DNA of 64,000 nt from Neolewinella agarilytica (GTDB taxonomy: Bacteria > Bacteroidota > Bacteroidia > Chitinophagales > Saprospiraceae): NCBI RefSeq assembly GCF_900110645.1, contig NZ_FOFB01000017.1:62001-126000 (forward strand), written 5' to 3'. Below the pieces are notes generated by a model. That model searched no databases and was not told where the DNA came from. It saw only the letters and a program-made list of their open reading frames with translations. Each line of letters starts with the position of its first letter. The stretch's first letter is position 1. The translations under genes and the position numbers were made by a program. This document shows, piece after piece, positions 50,836 through 61,198 of this stretch.

Positions 50836-52236
50836 ATGAAAGCATTACACGATTTCGTCAAAAAGTTTGAGCCGGCAAAAGAGAATAAAATTGCCCACAC
50901 GACTTTCGACGCTTTCTACACCTTCCTCTTCCAGCCGGATACGGTGACGGTTGACGGAACGCACATTAAGGACGGTATGGACCTCAAGCGCCTGATGGTG
51001 CACGTGGTACTGGCCCTCCAGTTGCTGTATGTATTCGGAACCTGGAACATCGGTCATCAGCACTTCACCGCCATTGGTGAACACACTGGTTTGCTTGAAG
51101 GATTCCACCTTAAGATTATTTACGGTCTGATTCAGATCCTCCCGATATTCATCGTCACTCACGTTGTGGGGCTGGGGATCGAGTTTATATATGCCGCCAA
51201 TAAGGGGCATTCGGTAGAAGAGGGCTTCCTGGTTTCCGGGGCACTGATTCCGCTCATTATGCCACCGGATATTCCGTTGACGTGGCTGGCCGTTTCCATC
51301 ATTTTCGCCGTCATCCTGGGTAAGGAAGCCTTTGGTGGTACGGGGATGAACATCTGGAACGTCGCACTCCTGGCGCGGGTATTCATCTTCTTCGCTTACC
51401 CGACGACGATCTCCGGTGATGAGGTATGGGTTTCCGGCATCGAAAAGATTGATCTCGATGGCGTTCCTGCCTTTGCATCCGCTAACTACAACTGGGCACA
51501 CGGTCTGTTTGACTGGATCTTCAACGGCCTGGGCCTGTCTACCTTCGGTGAAGGAGGTATGCTGGTAGCTGACGGCTGGACGGGCGCGACGCCCCTCGGC
51601 CTGGCGGCTAAAGGTGGCTGGGAAAGTGTAGCAAATTACTATACGGAGAGTCAGATTTTCTGGGGAACGATTCCTGGTTCTATCGGGGAGTCCAGCGTAC
51701 CGCTGATCGTGATCGGCATGATCTTCCTGATCGTGACCAAGATTGCCGACTACCGCGTCATTTTTGGTGGCCTGATTGGCTTCATGGTGGCAGCCTTAAT
51801 GATGAACGCTATCGCTCCGGCAGAACTGACGGCGGATACACCCGGTGTTTTCAAGTTCATGGCCATCCACCCGCTGCGGCAGATGATGATGGGCAGCTTC
51901 CTGTTCGCCATCACCTTTATGGCTACGGACCCGGTATCGAGTGCTGACACCCCGACGGGTAAATGGATTTATGGTTTCCTGATTGCCTTCCTGGGCCTCA
52001 TCATTCGCGTGATGAACCCGGCTTACCCCGAAGGTTGGATGCTCTCTATCCTGCTGATGAACACTTTCGCGCCACTGATCGACCACTACGTCTACCAGGC
52101 TAACATGAACCGTCGTGCCAAGCGTACCTCGGAGATGGCCAAGCAGCGCGACGAGCTGATTACCAAGCGGGGTGAGATTCAAATCCTTAACGGTGATTCT
52201 GACCTGAAGCCAGTAGGAACCACTAACACCTATTAA
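50836..52236 (+). CDS. nqrB: Na+-NQR subunit B
   Basis: A 466-residue membrane subunit with about ten helices that carries a covalently linked FMN and binds quinone. The flavin attachment motif is DGWTGATPLG, giving Thr252 as the likely FMN site (SGAT-type motif with Thr for Ser). Other conserved blocks are FGGTGMNIWNVALLARVFIF and ATDPVSSADTPTGKWIYG. Size is a little above the usual 410-415 residues, with extra residues at both ends. It lies 54 bases after nqrA; the gap to nqrC (174 bases) contains a palindromic repeat. Confidence 0.96.
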   Translation: MKALHDFVKKFEPAKENKIAHTTFDAFYTFLFQPDTVTVDGTHIKDGMDLKRLMVHVVLALQLLYVFGTWNIGHQHFTAIGEHTGLLEGFHLKIIYGLIQILPIFIVTHVVGLGIEFIYAANKGHSVEEGFLVSGALIPLIMPPDIPLTWLAVSIIFAVILGKEAFGGTGMNIWNVALLARVFIFFAYPTTISGDEVWVSGIEKIDLDGVPAFASANYNWAHGLFDWIFNGLGLSTFGEGGMLVADGWTGATPLGLAAKGGWESVANYYTESQIFWGTIPGSIGESSVPLIVIGMIFLIVTKIADYRVIFGGLIGFMVAALMMNAIAPAELTADTPGVFKFMAIHPLRQMMMGSFLFAITFMATDPVSSADTPTGKWIYGFLIAFLGLIIRVMNPAYPEGWMLSILLMNTFAPLIDHYVYQANMNRRAKRTSEMAKQRDELITKRGEIQILNGDSDLKPVGTTNTY

Positions 52237-52290
52237 CGAAATTGACTGCGAGGCGACAGGGGAAAACCTTATTGCCAGACGTTATATACG

Positions 52291-52387
52291 GGCGCTACAC
52301 GCAGGTGCCGAAGAAGGGTTGAAATAGCAAGGGGGAAAAGTCTTTCCTTGCTTCCCGAAAACTTCCATTGCACCTGCGGCGAGCGCC
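52291..52387. repeat. Full palindromic CGCAGGTGCA repeat in the nqrB-nqrC gap
   Basis: GGCGCTACACGCAGGTGC (52291-52308) is inverted, with two mismatches, as GCACCTGCGGCGAGCGCC (52370-52387). Inner sequences (AAGGGTTGAAATAGCAAGG and CCTTGCTTCCCGAAAACTTC) resemble those of 14585-14681. Inside an operon, so it must be transcribed. Confidence 0.8.
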
Positions 52388-52410
52388 CAGATAACCAAAA
52401 AGTAGAAACC

Positions 52411-53154
52411 ATGAGTACTAAATATATCTACGGATTTGCTTTCGCCATGACGATTCTGGTAGCCGCACTGCTGGCTGGCTCGAAGGTGGTGCTGGAGCCG
52501 ATTGCGATGAAGAATGAAGATATCTTCAATAAGCGTCAGATTCTGGAAGCTATTTCCACCCCGCTGGCTGCGGCCGGCCAGGAACTTTCTTCCCTCAGCG
52601 ACGATCAGGTACTGGAAATTTTCGAGAAGCAGGTTGACCAAACGGTTGTCTCTGCCGACGGTGAGCCAGTTGATGGCATGATGGCCATTGAGGTCGACAT
52701 GGCCAAGGAGCGTAAAAAGCCAGAGGCTGAACGTATGTACCCGGTTTACGAGATCAACTTCGACGGGAAATCCTACTACGTCTTCAGTGTGCGTGGTACC
52801 GGTCTTTGGGACGCCATCTGGGGTAACATCGCCCTTGAAGGAGATATGAATACCGTTGCTGGTGTAAGCTTTGACCACGCCGGAGAAACACCTGGTCTTG
52901 GTGCAGAAATCAAGGATAATGCCGCATGGAAAGCTCAGTTTGTGGGCAAGAAAATCTACAATGATGAAGGCAAATTTGTCTCTGTAACCGCCCGTAAGGG
53001 AGGTGCCATTGATAAGGAGCACGAAGTAGACGGACTTAGCGGAGCAACCGTTACTGCTGACGGCGTAACCGATATGCTGTATGAAGGCCTTAAATCTTAC
53101 GAGCCTTACATGGAAGACGCTGAAACAGCGACGACCAGCATGAAACTAAACTAA
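52411..53154 (+). CDS. nqrC: Na+-NQR subunit C
   Basis: A 247-residue subunit with one N-terminal helix (YIYGFAFAMTILVAALLAG) and a periplasmic FMN-binding domain. The flavinylation motif is DGLSGATVTADGV (Ser210-Gly-Ala-Thr213), Thr213 being the expected phosphoester-linked FMN site, served by ApbE-type transferases. The GVSFDHAGETPGLGAEI block is typical. The ATG at 52411 puts the helix at the start; codons upstream are repeat sequence. Lies 50 bases before nqrD. Confidence 0.96.
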   Translation: MSTKYIYGFAFAMTILVAALLAGSKVVLEPIAMKNEDIFNKRQILEAISTPLAAAGQELSSLSDDQVLEIFEKQVDQTVVSADGEPVDGMMAIEVDMAKERKKPEAERMYPVYEINFDGKSYYVFSVRGTGLWDAIWGNIALEGDMNTVAGVSFDHAGETPGLGAEIKDNAAWKAQFVGKKIYNDEGKFVSVTARKGGAIDKEHEVDGLSGATVTADGVTDMLYEGLKSYEPYMEDAETATTSMKLN

Positions 53155-53203
53155 AAAAATACCGACGGAGATTTTCTTCTCTGGCGTATAAATACCATAT
53201 CTA

Positions 53204-53932
53204 ATGGCAACTACCACAGAAACAAAAATCGTTGAAAAAGAACCCTGGTTCAGCAAGAAAGAACGGGTACTGATGACGGATCCGCTGCTGGATAACAACC
53301 CGATTACCATTCAGGTACTGGGCGTTTGTTCTGCACTGGCCGTAACCTCACTTGTTTACCCTTCGGTGGTGATGTCCATCGCGGTAGTATTTGTTTGTGC
53401 TTTTGCCAACCTGTTTACTTCTCTGCTGCGGAACATGATCCCGAAAGCTGTGCGTCTGATCGTTCAGCTGGTCATCATCGCTACGCTGGTAACGCTGGTA
53501 AACGAAGCACTGAAGGCGATCAACTATCCGATCTACAAGCAGCTATCCGTTTACATCGGTCTTATTATTACGAACTGTATCGTGATGGGCCGTCTGGAAG
53601 CTTTTGCCATGGCGAACAAGCCCTGGCGCTCTTTCCTGGACGGTATCGGAAACGGTGCCGGTTACGGGTTGATCCTGATTGTTGTCGGCTTTTTCCGGGA
53701 GCTGTTTGGCAAAGGAACCCTCCTTGCGGGTAGCCCCGTCCCGATGTTCATCATCGGCTCCGGTGATGATTACTGGATTGACACCACGACCCCCGGACAG
53801 TGGGGCAATACCTTCTTCGGCTGGTATGCTAACAACAACCTGATGGTTATGTCCGTAGCGGCAATGTTCATCATTGCTGTTCTGATCTGGTGGCAGCGTA
53901 GCCGTAACCCCAAACTTGTTGACATTAGCTAG
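53204..53932 (+). CDS. nqrD: Na+-NQR subunit D
   Basis: A 242-residue membrane subunit with six helices (RnfE/NqrD family). Typical blocks are DPLLDNNPITIQVLGVCSALAV near the N-terminus, TNCIVMGRLEAFAMANKPW and DGIGNGAGYGLILIVVGFFRE with the conserved Cys of the inter-subunit iron site in ITNCI. The hydrophilic N-terminus (MATTTETKIVEKEPWFSKKE) is about 20 residues longer than in many homologues. It is separated from nqrE only by the 106-base hairpin W4. Confidence 0.97.
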   Translation: MATTTETKIVEKEPWFSKKERVLMTDPLLDNNPITIQVLGVCSALAVTSLVYPSVVMSIAVVFVCAFANLFTSLLRNMIPKAVRLIVQLVIIATLVTLVNEALKAINYPIYKQLSVYIGLIITNCIVMGRLEAFAMANKPWRSFLDGIGNGAGYGLILIVVGFFRELFGKGTLLAGSPVPMFIIGSGDDYWIDTTTPGQWGNTFFGWYANNNLMVMSVAAMFIIAVLIWWQRSRNPKLVDIS

Positions 53933-54038
53933 TATGGTAGTTATTGTAGTAATGTAGTAATGTAGTGCCCGTCACTCCTGCTGCAGTTGCTACAAGGAAC
54001 TACATTACTACAACACTACATTACTATAATACTATCCC
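53933..54038. repeat. Word-repeat hairpin W4 filling the nqrD-nqrE gap
   Basis: Left arm GGTAGTTATTGTAGTAATGT then AGTAATGTAGT; right arm ACTACATTACTACAACACTA then CATTACTATAATACTATCC. Imperfect inverses with the word GTAGTAAT. It starts at the base after the nqrD stop and ends one base before the nqrE ATG, so it occupies the entire intergenic space. Confidence 0.85.
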
Positions 54039-54039
54039 C

Positions 54040-54648
54040 ATGGGTGATTTCGTAAATATTTTCATCAAGTCGGCCTTCATTGAGAACATGATTCTGGCTT
54101 ACTTCCTCGGTATGTGTTCCTTCCTGGCGGTGTCCAAGTCATTACAGACTGCTTTTGGTCTGGGGCTTGCTGTCATCTTCGTACTGGGTATTACGATGCC
54201 GATCAACTGGCTCATCAACGAGTTTCTGCTGGTGAACTTCGAGGTGGAGTTTCTCCGCTTCATTGTCTTCATTGCCGTAATTGCCTCTATGGTGCAGTTG
54301 GTGGAAATGGTGGTGGAGAAGTTCAGCCCGGGCCTGTATGCCGCACTGGGTATCTTCCTGCCGCTCATCACGGTTAACTGTGCCATCCTTGGTGGTAGCC
54401 TCTTCATGGTTACCCGTGAGTATACTCTGGGCGAATCAGTTGCCTTCGGCCTTGGTGGCGGATTCGGCTGGTTCCTGGCCATCATTGCCATTGCGGCAAT
54501 CCGGGAGCGCATTCGCTACAGTGCTGTTCCTCCCGCGCTTCGCGGACTGGGCATGGCCTTCCTGCTAACGGGACTGATGGGACTCGCCTTCCTCTCCCTG
54601 TCGGGTATCGATCCGGCGGTATTTGGTGGTTATACCCCAAGCAAGTAA
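54040..54648 (+). CDS. nqrE: Na+-NQR subunit E
   Basis: A 202-residue membrane subunit, the usual size, with six helices and inverted topology relative to NqrD. Conserved blocks: FIKSAFIENMILAYFLGMCS with a Cys of the shared iron site, ALGIFLPLITVNCAILGGSL with the second conserved Cys, and GGGFGWFLAIIAIAAIRERI. The ATG at 54040 lies directly after the W4 hairpin; the frame is open upstream only because the repeat has no stop. Confidence 0.97.
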   Translation: MGDFVNIFIKSAFIENMILAYFLGMCSFLAVSKSLQTAFGLGLAVIFVLGITMPINWLINEFLLVNFEVEFLRFIVFIAVIASMVQLVEMVVEKFSPGLYAALGIFLPLITVNCAILGGSLFMVTREYTLGESVAFGLGGGFGWFLAIIAIAAIRERIRYSAVPPALRGLGMAFLLTGLMGLAFLSLSGIDPAVFGGYTPSK

Positions 54649-54758
54649 ACACCCTGATGTTTCGGTTTTTTGGGTGTCTGACAACAGATTCCTGAAAAAT
54701 GACATAAAACGATAAACCGCCGGCCCAGAAACCGGCTTACTATAAAAAACAGACTAAG

Positions 54759-56063
<1,305 letters not shown>

Positions 56064-56082
56064 TGACCAGAAACACAAGCAG

Positions 56083-56117
56083 AAAAGCCCCGGTAACTTT
56101 AGTTGCCGGGGCTTTTT
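56083..56117 (+). terminator. Terminator of the nqr operon
   Basis: AAAAGCCCCGGTAACT and AGTTGCCGGGGCTTTTT form a long stem (one mismatch) with a short loop and a T-tract. Confidence 0.93.
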
Positions 56118-56474
56118 ACGTTAATGCGAAAGGGGAAGGACAGGCTTGAGATGTTCCTACCGGAGAACAGAGTGATTCGGAAGAAACAGAATCCTTCCTT
56201 CATACAATCTTTACTGTGGAAAATGGCGCTTTTGAATGTCTGATGAGCTTGCGTCAGCCTATGCCGGAATCAGGCTTTGTAAGGTTTGCATCACGAGAGG
56301 CGCCGTTAATAAACACTCCTCCTTCACAATTCTATTGGCCCAGCCGGCAGCCGGCCCGCAGCTATAGCGTAGGCCGTCCACCAGCTGGTTAAATAAGTTA
56401 AGCGACCATTTATTTCTCTAGCTATACATACCTCCTTAAGCCAACTTTTTCCAGTTTAGGTATATTGGCTTTTA
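56118..56474. other. Gap without a recognised gene
   Basis: About 357 bases between the nqr terminator and corA. No convincing frame, tRNA or known riboswitch seen. CCAGCCGGCAGCCGG (about 56340) can form a small hairpin. The corA promoter is probably at the right end (TATATTGG about 15 bases before the ATG). Confidence 0.35.
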
Positions 56475-57563
56475 ATGAGACTCACCCGACTAATTCAATC
56501 CGCCACCAGCAACATCCCGAAAGTTCGTAGAATCGTTGGTGCGCCACCGGGAACAATGGTGTACACCGGTGAACGAGTGATGGACGAAGTGCACGTTCAC
56601 CTGACCCACTACAATGCCGGTACTTTTGAAACGTCTACTACACTGGACGCCATACCATCAGAGAGTGTAGGGGAAGGGACAGTTGCCTGGTACGATATGC
56701 GGGGGCTGCACAATACGGAGCTGGTGGAAAGCCTGGGCTCTAAATATGGAATGCATCCCCTGGCGCTGGAAGATGTGGTAGATATTCAGCAACGGCCTAA
56801 AATGGAAGGCTATGACGAGGGGGTGCTGTTACAATTGAAGGCCTTCTCTTACTTCCGGGATAAAAGAGAGCTTCACGTAGAGCAGGTATCTGTTTACCTG
56901 GCCAAGAACACTGTAATTACCTTTCAGGAAGATGGAGGAGACCTTTTTGCCTCCGTTCGGAAACGCTTGAAAAACGCCAGTGGGCGAATTAGGAGCCGGC
57001 CGGCGGATTACCTGGCTTATGCATTGGTGGACAATATCATCGATAACTATTTTGTCGCCCTGGACCAGATAGAAGAAAGTCTGGATGAGCTGGAAGCCAG
57101 CATTATGCAGGAGCCCAAAATGGAAACGAAGGCATTGATCCATAATCTCAAGCTGGCGCTGCTTACAATGAGAAAGAGTTCCAGCCCGCTGCGGGAAATG
57201 ATCGGTCGCTTTGGTGACAGTGAGCACCAACTGATTGGTGAAGACACGCAGTTATTCGTCAGAGACTTAAAGGACCACGTGATTCAGGTCACGGACCTGG
57301 TGGAAACCTACCGGGACGTAACCAACGGGCTCTATGATTTATACGTGAGCGAGATCAGTTTCCGGATGAATAGTGTGATGCAAACGCTTACCATCGTGTC
57401 GACCATTTTTATCCCACTTAGCTTCTTAGCAGGAGTTTACGGGATGAACTTTGAGTACATTCCGGAGCTGAGGCAACCCAACGGCTACTTCATGCTTTGG
57501 GGAGTAATGTTGACCATTATCGGGTTGATGTTGTGGTGGTTCCGCAGGAAGAGATGGTTATAG
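56475..57563 (+). CDS. corA: CorA-family magnesium/cobalt channel
   Basis: A 362-residue pentameric divalent-cation channel. The N-terminal cytoplasmic domain ends in a long helix (QIEESLDELEASIMQEPKME region), then two C-terminal helices with the selectivity motif YGMNFEYIPEL (Gly323-Met-Asn325) after the first and LWGVMLTIIGLMLWWF as the second, ending in the basic RRKRW. The WYDMRGLHNTELVESLGSKY and HPLALEDVVDIQQRPKME blocks are typical. Start ATG 56475. Monocistronic by spacing. Confidence 0.96.
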   Translation: MRLTRLIQSATSNIPKVRRIVGAPPGTMVYTGERVMDEVHVHLTHYNAGTFETSTTLDAIPSESVGEGTVAWYDMRGLHNTELVESLGSKYGMHPLALEDVVDIQQRPKMEGYDEGVLLQLKAFSYFRDKRELHVEQVSVYLAKNTVITFQEDGGDLFASVRKRLKNASGRIRSRPADYLAYALVDNIIDNYFVALDQIEESLDELEASIMQEPKMETKALIHNLKLALLTMRKSSSPLREMIGRFGDSEHQLIGEDTQLFVRDLKDHVIQVTDLVETYRDVTNGLYDLYVSEISFRMNSVMQTLTIVSTIFIPLSFLAGVYGMNFEYIPELRQPNGYFMLWGVMLTIIGLMLWWFRRKRWL

Positions 57564-57657
57564 GAGATGGGATTAGAAAGGCCCTTAACGGTATTTGATG
57601 CCCGGAACTGCGATCAAATGCCGCTACTTTGCGTTATTGTGGAGAAAACCAAGCAGA

Positions 57658-58602
57658 ATGAATAAGAAAACACTGACCGCCATAGCCATCATCCTCGGAT
57701 TACTGTTCCTCGGATCTCTCTTTTGGGGTATAAGCCGTAATAATGCTGCCGGAGAATTGCAGGTGGAAAACGAGACTATTAGTGCTGAAGCAACGCAGCT
57801 TGCCTTATTAAGGGATAAGCTTCAGATGGAGGTAGATAGTATTGGCGTCGCTTTTGAAACAGCTGCTGCTGACAACGAAGAACTCCGCGGGCAGCTAACG
57901 GAAGCTCAGGAACAAGCCAAGCGTGCGCTGTACAGCATGCGGCAGGCGCAGAAGTCTCGTAAGAACGATAATGACGTAGCTTATCAAATGCGACTTCAGA
58001 TCGAGGATTTGATCAATACCCGCGCAACTTTAGAACGCAACCTGGCAGAATTGGAGACGGAGAATGCAGAGTTACGTAAGACCAACGTTGTTCTTCGTCA
58101 GGATTTAAGCACTGCCAAGTCAGCAGCCTACGAAATGGAGAAAAAGGCGACTAACCTGGAAACCATGACGAAAAGCATGGAAGCTGAAATTGAAAAAATG
58201 ACGCTGGGCGCTTTTAAAGCTTCAGCTTTCCAGGTAGATCTCTTCCGTGGAAACAAAGGGACAAAGCTCACTTCCAACGCCAGCCGGGTAAAGCGCATTA
58301 ATGTCAGCTTTGACCTCACGAATGTGCCTGATGAATATCTGGGCGTCAGACCTATCTACTTCGTGTTGACGGATCAGTCCGGCACTCCCGTTACTTCAGA
58401 AAACCCAGTAATGGCTAAGGCGATTGTCAATGGTGCGCCGATGAACCTCATTGCTCTGGAAGGACGCGATGTAAACGTGGAAAAAAACCAACGGCTTAGT
58501 TTTACCCATGAGCTGGACGTAAAGCTAGATGCAGGTTTCTACCGTGCGCAAATTTTTACGGACCTTGGGCTGCTGGGAGCAGCTAACGTACAACTGCGGT
58601 AG
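57658..58602 (+). CDS. Single-span membrane protein with coiled coil
   Basis: A 314-residue protein: one N-terminal helix ([19 protein letters not shown]), a long coiled coil of about 150 residues ([20 protein letters not shown] ... [19 protein letters not shown] ... [19 protein letters not shown]), then a beta-rich C-terminal domain ([40 protein letters not shown]). No family recognised with confidence; similar proteins occur widely in Bacteroidota as hypothetical. Its topology suits a periplasmic spacer or scaffold. ATG 57658 precedes the helix. The stop is followed directly by the W5 hairpin. Confidence 0.8.
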   Translation: MNKKTLTAIAIILGLLFLGSLFWGISRNNAAGELQVENETISAEATQLALLRDKLQMEVDSIGVAFETAAADNEELRGQLTEAQEQAKRALYSMRQAQKSRKNDNDVAYQMRLQIEDLINTRATLERNLAELETENAELRKTNVVLRQDLSTAKSAAYEMEKKATNLETMTKSMEAEIEKMTLGAFKASAFQVDLFRGNKGTKLTSNASRVKRINVSFDLTNVPDEYLGVRPIYFVLTDQSGTPVTSENPVMAKAIVNGAPMNLIALEGRDVNVEKNQRLSFTHELDVKLDAGFYRAQIFTDLGLLGAANVQLR

Positions 58603-58690
58603 TTGCAGGTTTCAAGTTGCAAGTTTCAAGTTTCAGGTTGCAGGTTTGGACGGGAACCTGCCACTTGAAACCTGCAACCTGTACAACTTG
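58602..58690. repeat. Word-repeat hairpin W5 upstream of accA
   Basis: GTTGCAGGTTTCAAGTTGCA then AGTTTCAAGTTTCAGGTTGC at the left; CCTGCCACTTGAAACCTGCA then ACCTGTACAACTTG at the right. Inverted arms with the word GTTTCAAGTTGCA. It begins at the stop of the coiled-coil gene and ends 12 bases before the accA -7 box. Confidence 0.8.
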
Positions 58691-58702
58691 CCTCATAAAC
58701 GT

Positions 58703-58710
58703 TACCTTTG
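58703..58710 (+). promoter_or_regulatory. -7 box of accA
   Basis: TACCTTTG, exact consensus, 31 bases before the accA ATG. Confidence 0.6.
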
Positions 58711-58741
58711 CCCCGCTTTACTCAAAAACCGAATCAAGCCC

Positions 58742-59698
58742 ATGGTATTTCTCGAGTTTGAACGCCCGCTGGAAAAGCTCTATGAGCAATTGGAGAAAGT
58801 CCGCCAGGTGGAAGAAGACGGAGTCGTAGATATGAAGGAGACGATCCAGGAACTGGAGAATCGAATTCGTCAGACACGCAAAGAGATTTACAGCGACCTG
58901 AACGGTTGGCAGCGTGTACAACTCTCCCGTCATCCGGAAAGACCTTATTCCCTTTTCTACATCCAGCAGATGTGCCGCAAATTCGTGGAACTTCACGGGG
59001 ACCGGTATTACGGAGACGATAAAGCGGTAGTTGGTGGAATTGGTAACCTGGATGGCCAGACCGTAGTCATTCTTGGCCACCAGAAAGGTGTTAGTACCAA
59101 AATGCGTCAGTACCGAAACTTCGGGATGGCTAATCCGGAAGGATATCGGAAAGCCCTGCGACTAATGAAGATGGCGGAACGATTCGGCTTCCCCGTGATA
59201 ACGCTGATTGATACGCCGGGTGCTTACCCTGGCATCGAAGCAGAGGAGCGGGGTCAGGCGGAAGCCATCGCCCGCAACCTGTTTGAAATGGCTCAGCTTC
59301 GGGTGCCTATCGTCTGTGCAGTCATCGGAGAGGGGGCAAGTGGTGGTGCCATCGGCATTGGCCTGGGCGATCACGTTATGATGCTTGAAAACACCTGGTA
59401 TTCGGTCATTAGTCCGGAAAGTTGCTCCAGTATCCTCTGGCGTAGTTGGGACTATAAAGAACAGGCCGCAGAAGCACTGAAACTTACCGCCGAGGATATG
59501 CTCGGATTTGGAATCATTGACGAGATCGTGAAGGAACCTCAGGGAGGCGCCCACGGTGCGCCGGAAGAGATGGCAAAGTCTTTGAAAAAACAACTAAAAA
59601 AAGCCATCGCTGCTCTTCAGGAGAAAGATGTGGATACTATGATCGAAGAGCGCATCGAGAAGTACGCGGCCATTGGCCACGTGGCTAACAGGGATTAA
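58742..59698 (+). CDS. accA: Acetyl-CoA carboxylase carboxyltransferase subunit alpha
   Basis: A 318-residue subunit that, with AccD, transfers carboxyl from biotin to acetyl-CoA in the first step of fatty-acid synthesis. The start [20 protein letters not shown] is standard. Conserved blocks: [81 protein letters not shown], and [20 protein letters not shown] with the oxyanion glycines. Length normal. Codons upstream of 58742 in the same frame are W5 repeat. The next gene begins four bases after its stop. Confidence 0.98.
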   Translation: MVFLEFERPLEKLYEQLEKVRQVEEDGVVDMKETIQELENRIRQTRKEIYSDLNGWQRVQLSRHPERPYSLFYIQQMCRKFVELHGDRYYGDDKAVVGGIGNLDGQTVVILGHQKGVSTKMRQYRNFGMANPEGYRKALRLMKMAERFGFPVITLIDTPGAYPGIEAEERGQAEAIARNLFEMAQLRVPIVCAVIGEGASGGAIGIGLGDHVMMLENTWYSVISPESCSSILWRSWDYKEQAAEALKLTAEDMLGFGIIDEIVKEPQGGAHGAPEEMAKSLKKQLKKAIAALQEKDVDTMIEERIEKYAAIGHVANRD

Positions 59699-59701
59699 TC
59701 C

Positions 59702-60262
59702 ATGGGGCTGCTCAGCGACATAAAGGACAAGCTCTTCCGCCGTAAACTGCAAGAAGAGAGGGCCCGTTCTTCCCGTAGAAGTATGGGAAGCCAACAACCG
59801 ATAAATACGGACAATGCACGCTGTATTCTTATCCTCTTTCCAGCAGATTCCTCAACAGATCGTAAGGTGGTTGATAAATGGGTGGACGCCCATCGAAAGC
59901 AAGGGCAGAAAATTAAAATAGCCGGATTTTTCAGTCAGGACGTAGGAGAAACCAACTTTGGCTTCCCGGTTATTTCCCCCAGAAACCTTAACTGGTACGG
60001 AATACCCAAAGAAGACTCGTTAGTGGAGATTAAACGAATCGACTGCGACTTAATCTTACGCCTGGGCCCCGTCATCCACAAAGAATTAGACTACCTGGCA
60101 ACGATTCAGCAGGCAGGTTTGAAAGTAGGCCCCTTTAAGCAGGACCTAGAGGACACTCCCTATCATTTACAATTTGACGCCGGTCGTGCAGAATCTATTC
60201 GGGACCAGTTAACCGCCATCGAGCAAATATTCAGCTTTACGAATGCACACAGCACTACCTAA
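59702..60262 (+). CDS. Conserved hypothetical protein linked to dapA (DUF6913-like)
   Basis: A 186-residue soluble protein. The N-terminus is basic (LLSDIKDKLFRRKLQEERAR), then an alpha/beta domain (CILILFPADSSTDRKVVDKW, KIAGFFSQDVGETNFGFPVI, ISPRNLNWYGIPKEDSLVEI, DCDLILRLGPVIHKELDYLA, VGPFKQDLEDTPYHLQFDAG). Proteins of this type are known to me as hypothetical genes next to dapA in Bacteroidota; the DUF number is from memory and uncertain. It starts four bases after accA and overlaps dapA by 20 bases, so the three are likely translated from one message. Confidence 0.75.
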   Translation: MGLLSDIKDKLFRRKLQEERARSSRRSMGSQQPINTDNARCILILFPADSSTDRKVVDKWVDAHRKQGQKIKIAGFFSQDVGETNFGFPVISPRNLNWYGIPKEDSLVEIKRIDCDLILRLGPVIHKELDYLATIQQAGLKVGPFKQDLEDTPYHLQFDAGRAESIRDQLTAIEQIFSFTNAHSTT

Positions 60263-61148
60263 ATTCAGCGGGACGGGCGTTGCCCTTGTTACCCCTTTCA
60301 AAGCGGACTACTCTGTTGACTATCCTTCCCTGGGGCAGATCATTGACTACGTAATTGATGGAGGAGTTGACTACATCGTTTGCCTCGGCACTACGGGGGA
60401 GGCCATTACGCTCAGCTCAAAAGAATGTCGGGAGATACTGGACTTTACTATCCGTCAGGTAGACGGACGGGTAGATATCGTCGCTGGATTTTTCGGAGGC
60501 AACTACACCGAACGGCTGGAGGAAAGAATAAAGGGTTTCAACTTCGACGGGGTAGCGGGAATTATGTCCAGCAGTCCTGCTTACAGTAAACCTCCGCAGG
60601 AAGGCATCTACCAGCACTTTATGCGGGTGGCGGATGCCAGCCCGCTGCCGGTCATCATTTATAATGTACCCGGCAGGACAAGCAGCAACGTCCTTCCGGA
60701 AACCATTCTCCGCCTTTCAGAAAATTCGCAAAACTTCGCAGCGGTTAAGGAGGCCAGCGGAAATCTGGAGCAGTCCATTGCCATCCTCAAGCATTGCCAT
60801 AAAGATTTTGGTGTGCTCTCCGGTGATGACCCTCTGACCACCGCCGTGATCGCCATGGGCGGCCACGGAGGCATCAGCGTTATTGCTAACGCACTACCGG
60901 CTCACTTCAGTCAGATGGTAAAGTCCGCACTTAATAACGACTTCGCCACCGCCCGTCGCTTCAATTACGATCTGTTGGACATTCACCCGCTACTCTACGT
61001 AGAAGGGAACCCGGTAGGCATCAAAGCCGCCGTGTCTATGCTCGGTCTCTGTGAAAACCATCTGAGAGTGCCGTTGGTCCCTCTGACGGAGCCGCGGCGG
61101 GAGCGATTACGGAAGTTAATGAGCCTGGTGCCGGATTTCCGGGTGTAG
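60243..61148 (+). CDS. dapA: 4-hydroxy-tetrahydrodipicolinate synthase
   Basis: A 301-residue class I aldolase-fold enzyme that condenses pyruvate with aspartate semialdehyde in lysine and diaminopimelate synthesis. Schiff-base Lys169 in FAAVKEASGNLEQ, Tyr140 in IIYNVPGRTSSN and the substrate block CLGTTGEAITLS are all present. Length is normal. ATG 60243 lies inside the end of the preceding gene (20-base overlap in another frame), giving translational coupling. Confidence 0.97.
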   Translation: MHTALPKFSGTGVALVTPFKADYSVDYPSLGQIIDYVIDGGVDYIVCLGTTGEAITLSSKECREILDFTIRQVDGRVDIVAGFFGGNYTERLEERIKGFNFDGVAGIMSSSPAYSKPPQEGIYQHFMRVADASPLPVIIYNVPGRTSSNVLPETILRLSENSQNFAAVKEASGNLEQSIAILKHCHKDFGVLSGDDPLTTAVIAMGGHGGISVIANALPAHFSQMVKSALNNDFATARRFNYDLLDIHPLLYVEGNPVGIKAAVSMLGLCENHLRVPLVPLTEPRRERLRKLMSLVPDFRV

Positions 61149-61166
61149 AATATCCAAATCTATACA

Positions 61167-61194
61167 TTTGCCTGATCCTTGATCCGTACCTTTG
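61167..61194 (+). promoter_or_regulatory. Promoter of the small membrane gene; leaderless start
   Basis: TTTG at 61167-61170, a 16-base spacer, and TACCTTTG at 61187-61194 match the Bacteroidota -33/-7 pattern closely. The ATG at 61199 begins five bases after the -7 box, so the transcript should start at or near the ATG. The TTTG is itself part of a second TACATTTG box (61163-61170). Confidence 0.65.
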
Positions 61195-61198
61195 CCCT

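Noticed and set aside
53933-54038. Word repeats considered as a CRISPR remnant
   Set aside because: Arms are inverted and made of overlapping quasi-repeats, with no spacer and repeat alternation.
56121-56474. Possible magnesium riboswitch upstream of corA
   Set aside because: I could not find a consistent set of helices matching a known Mg2+ riboswitch, and the gap has only one small hairpin.
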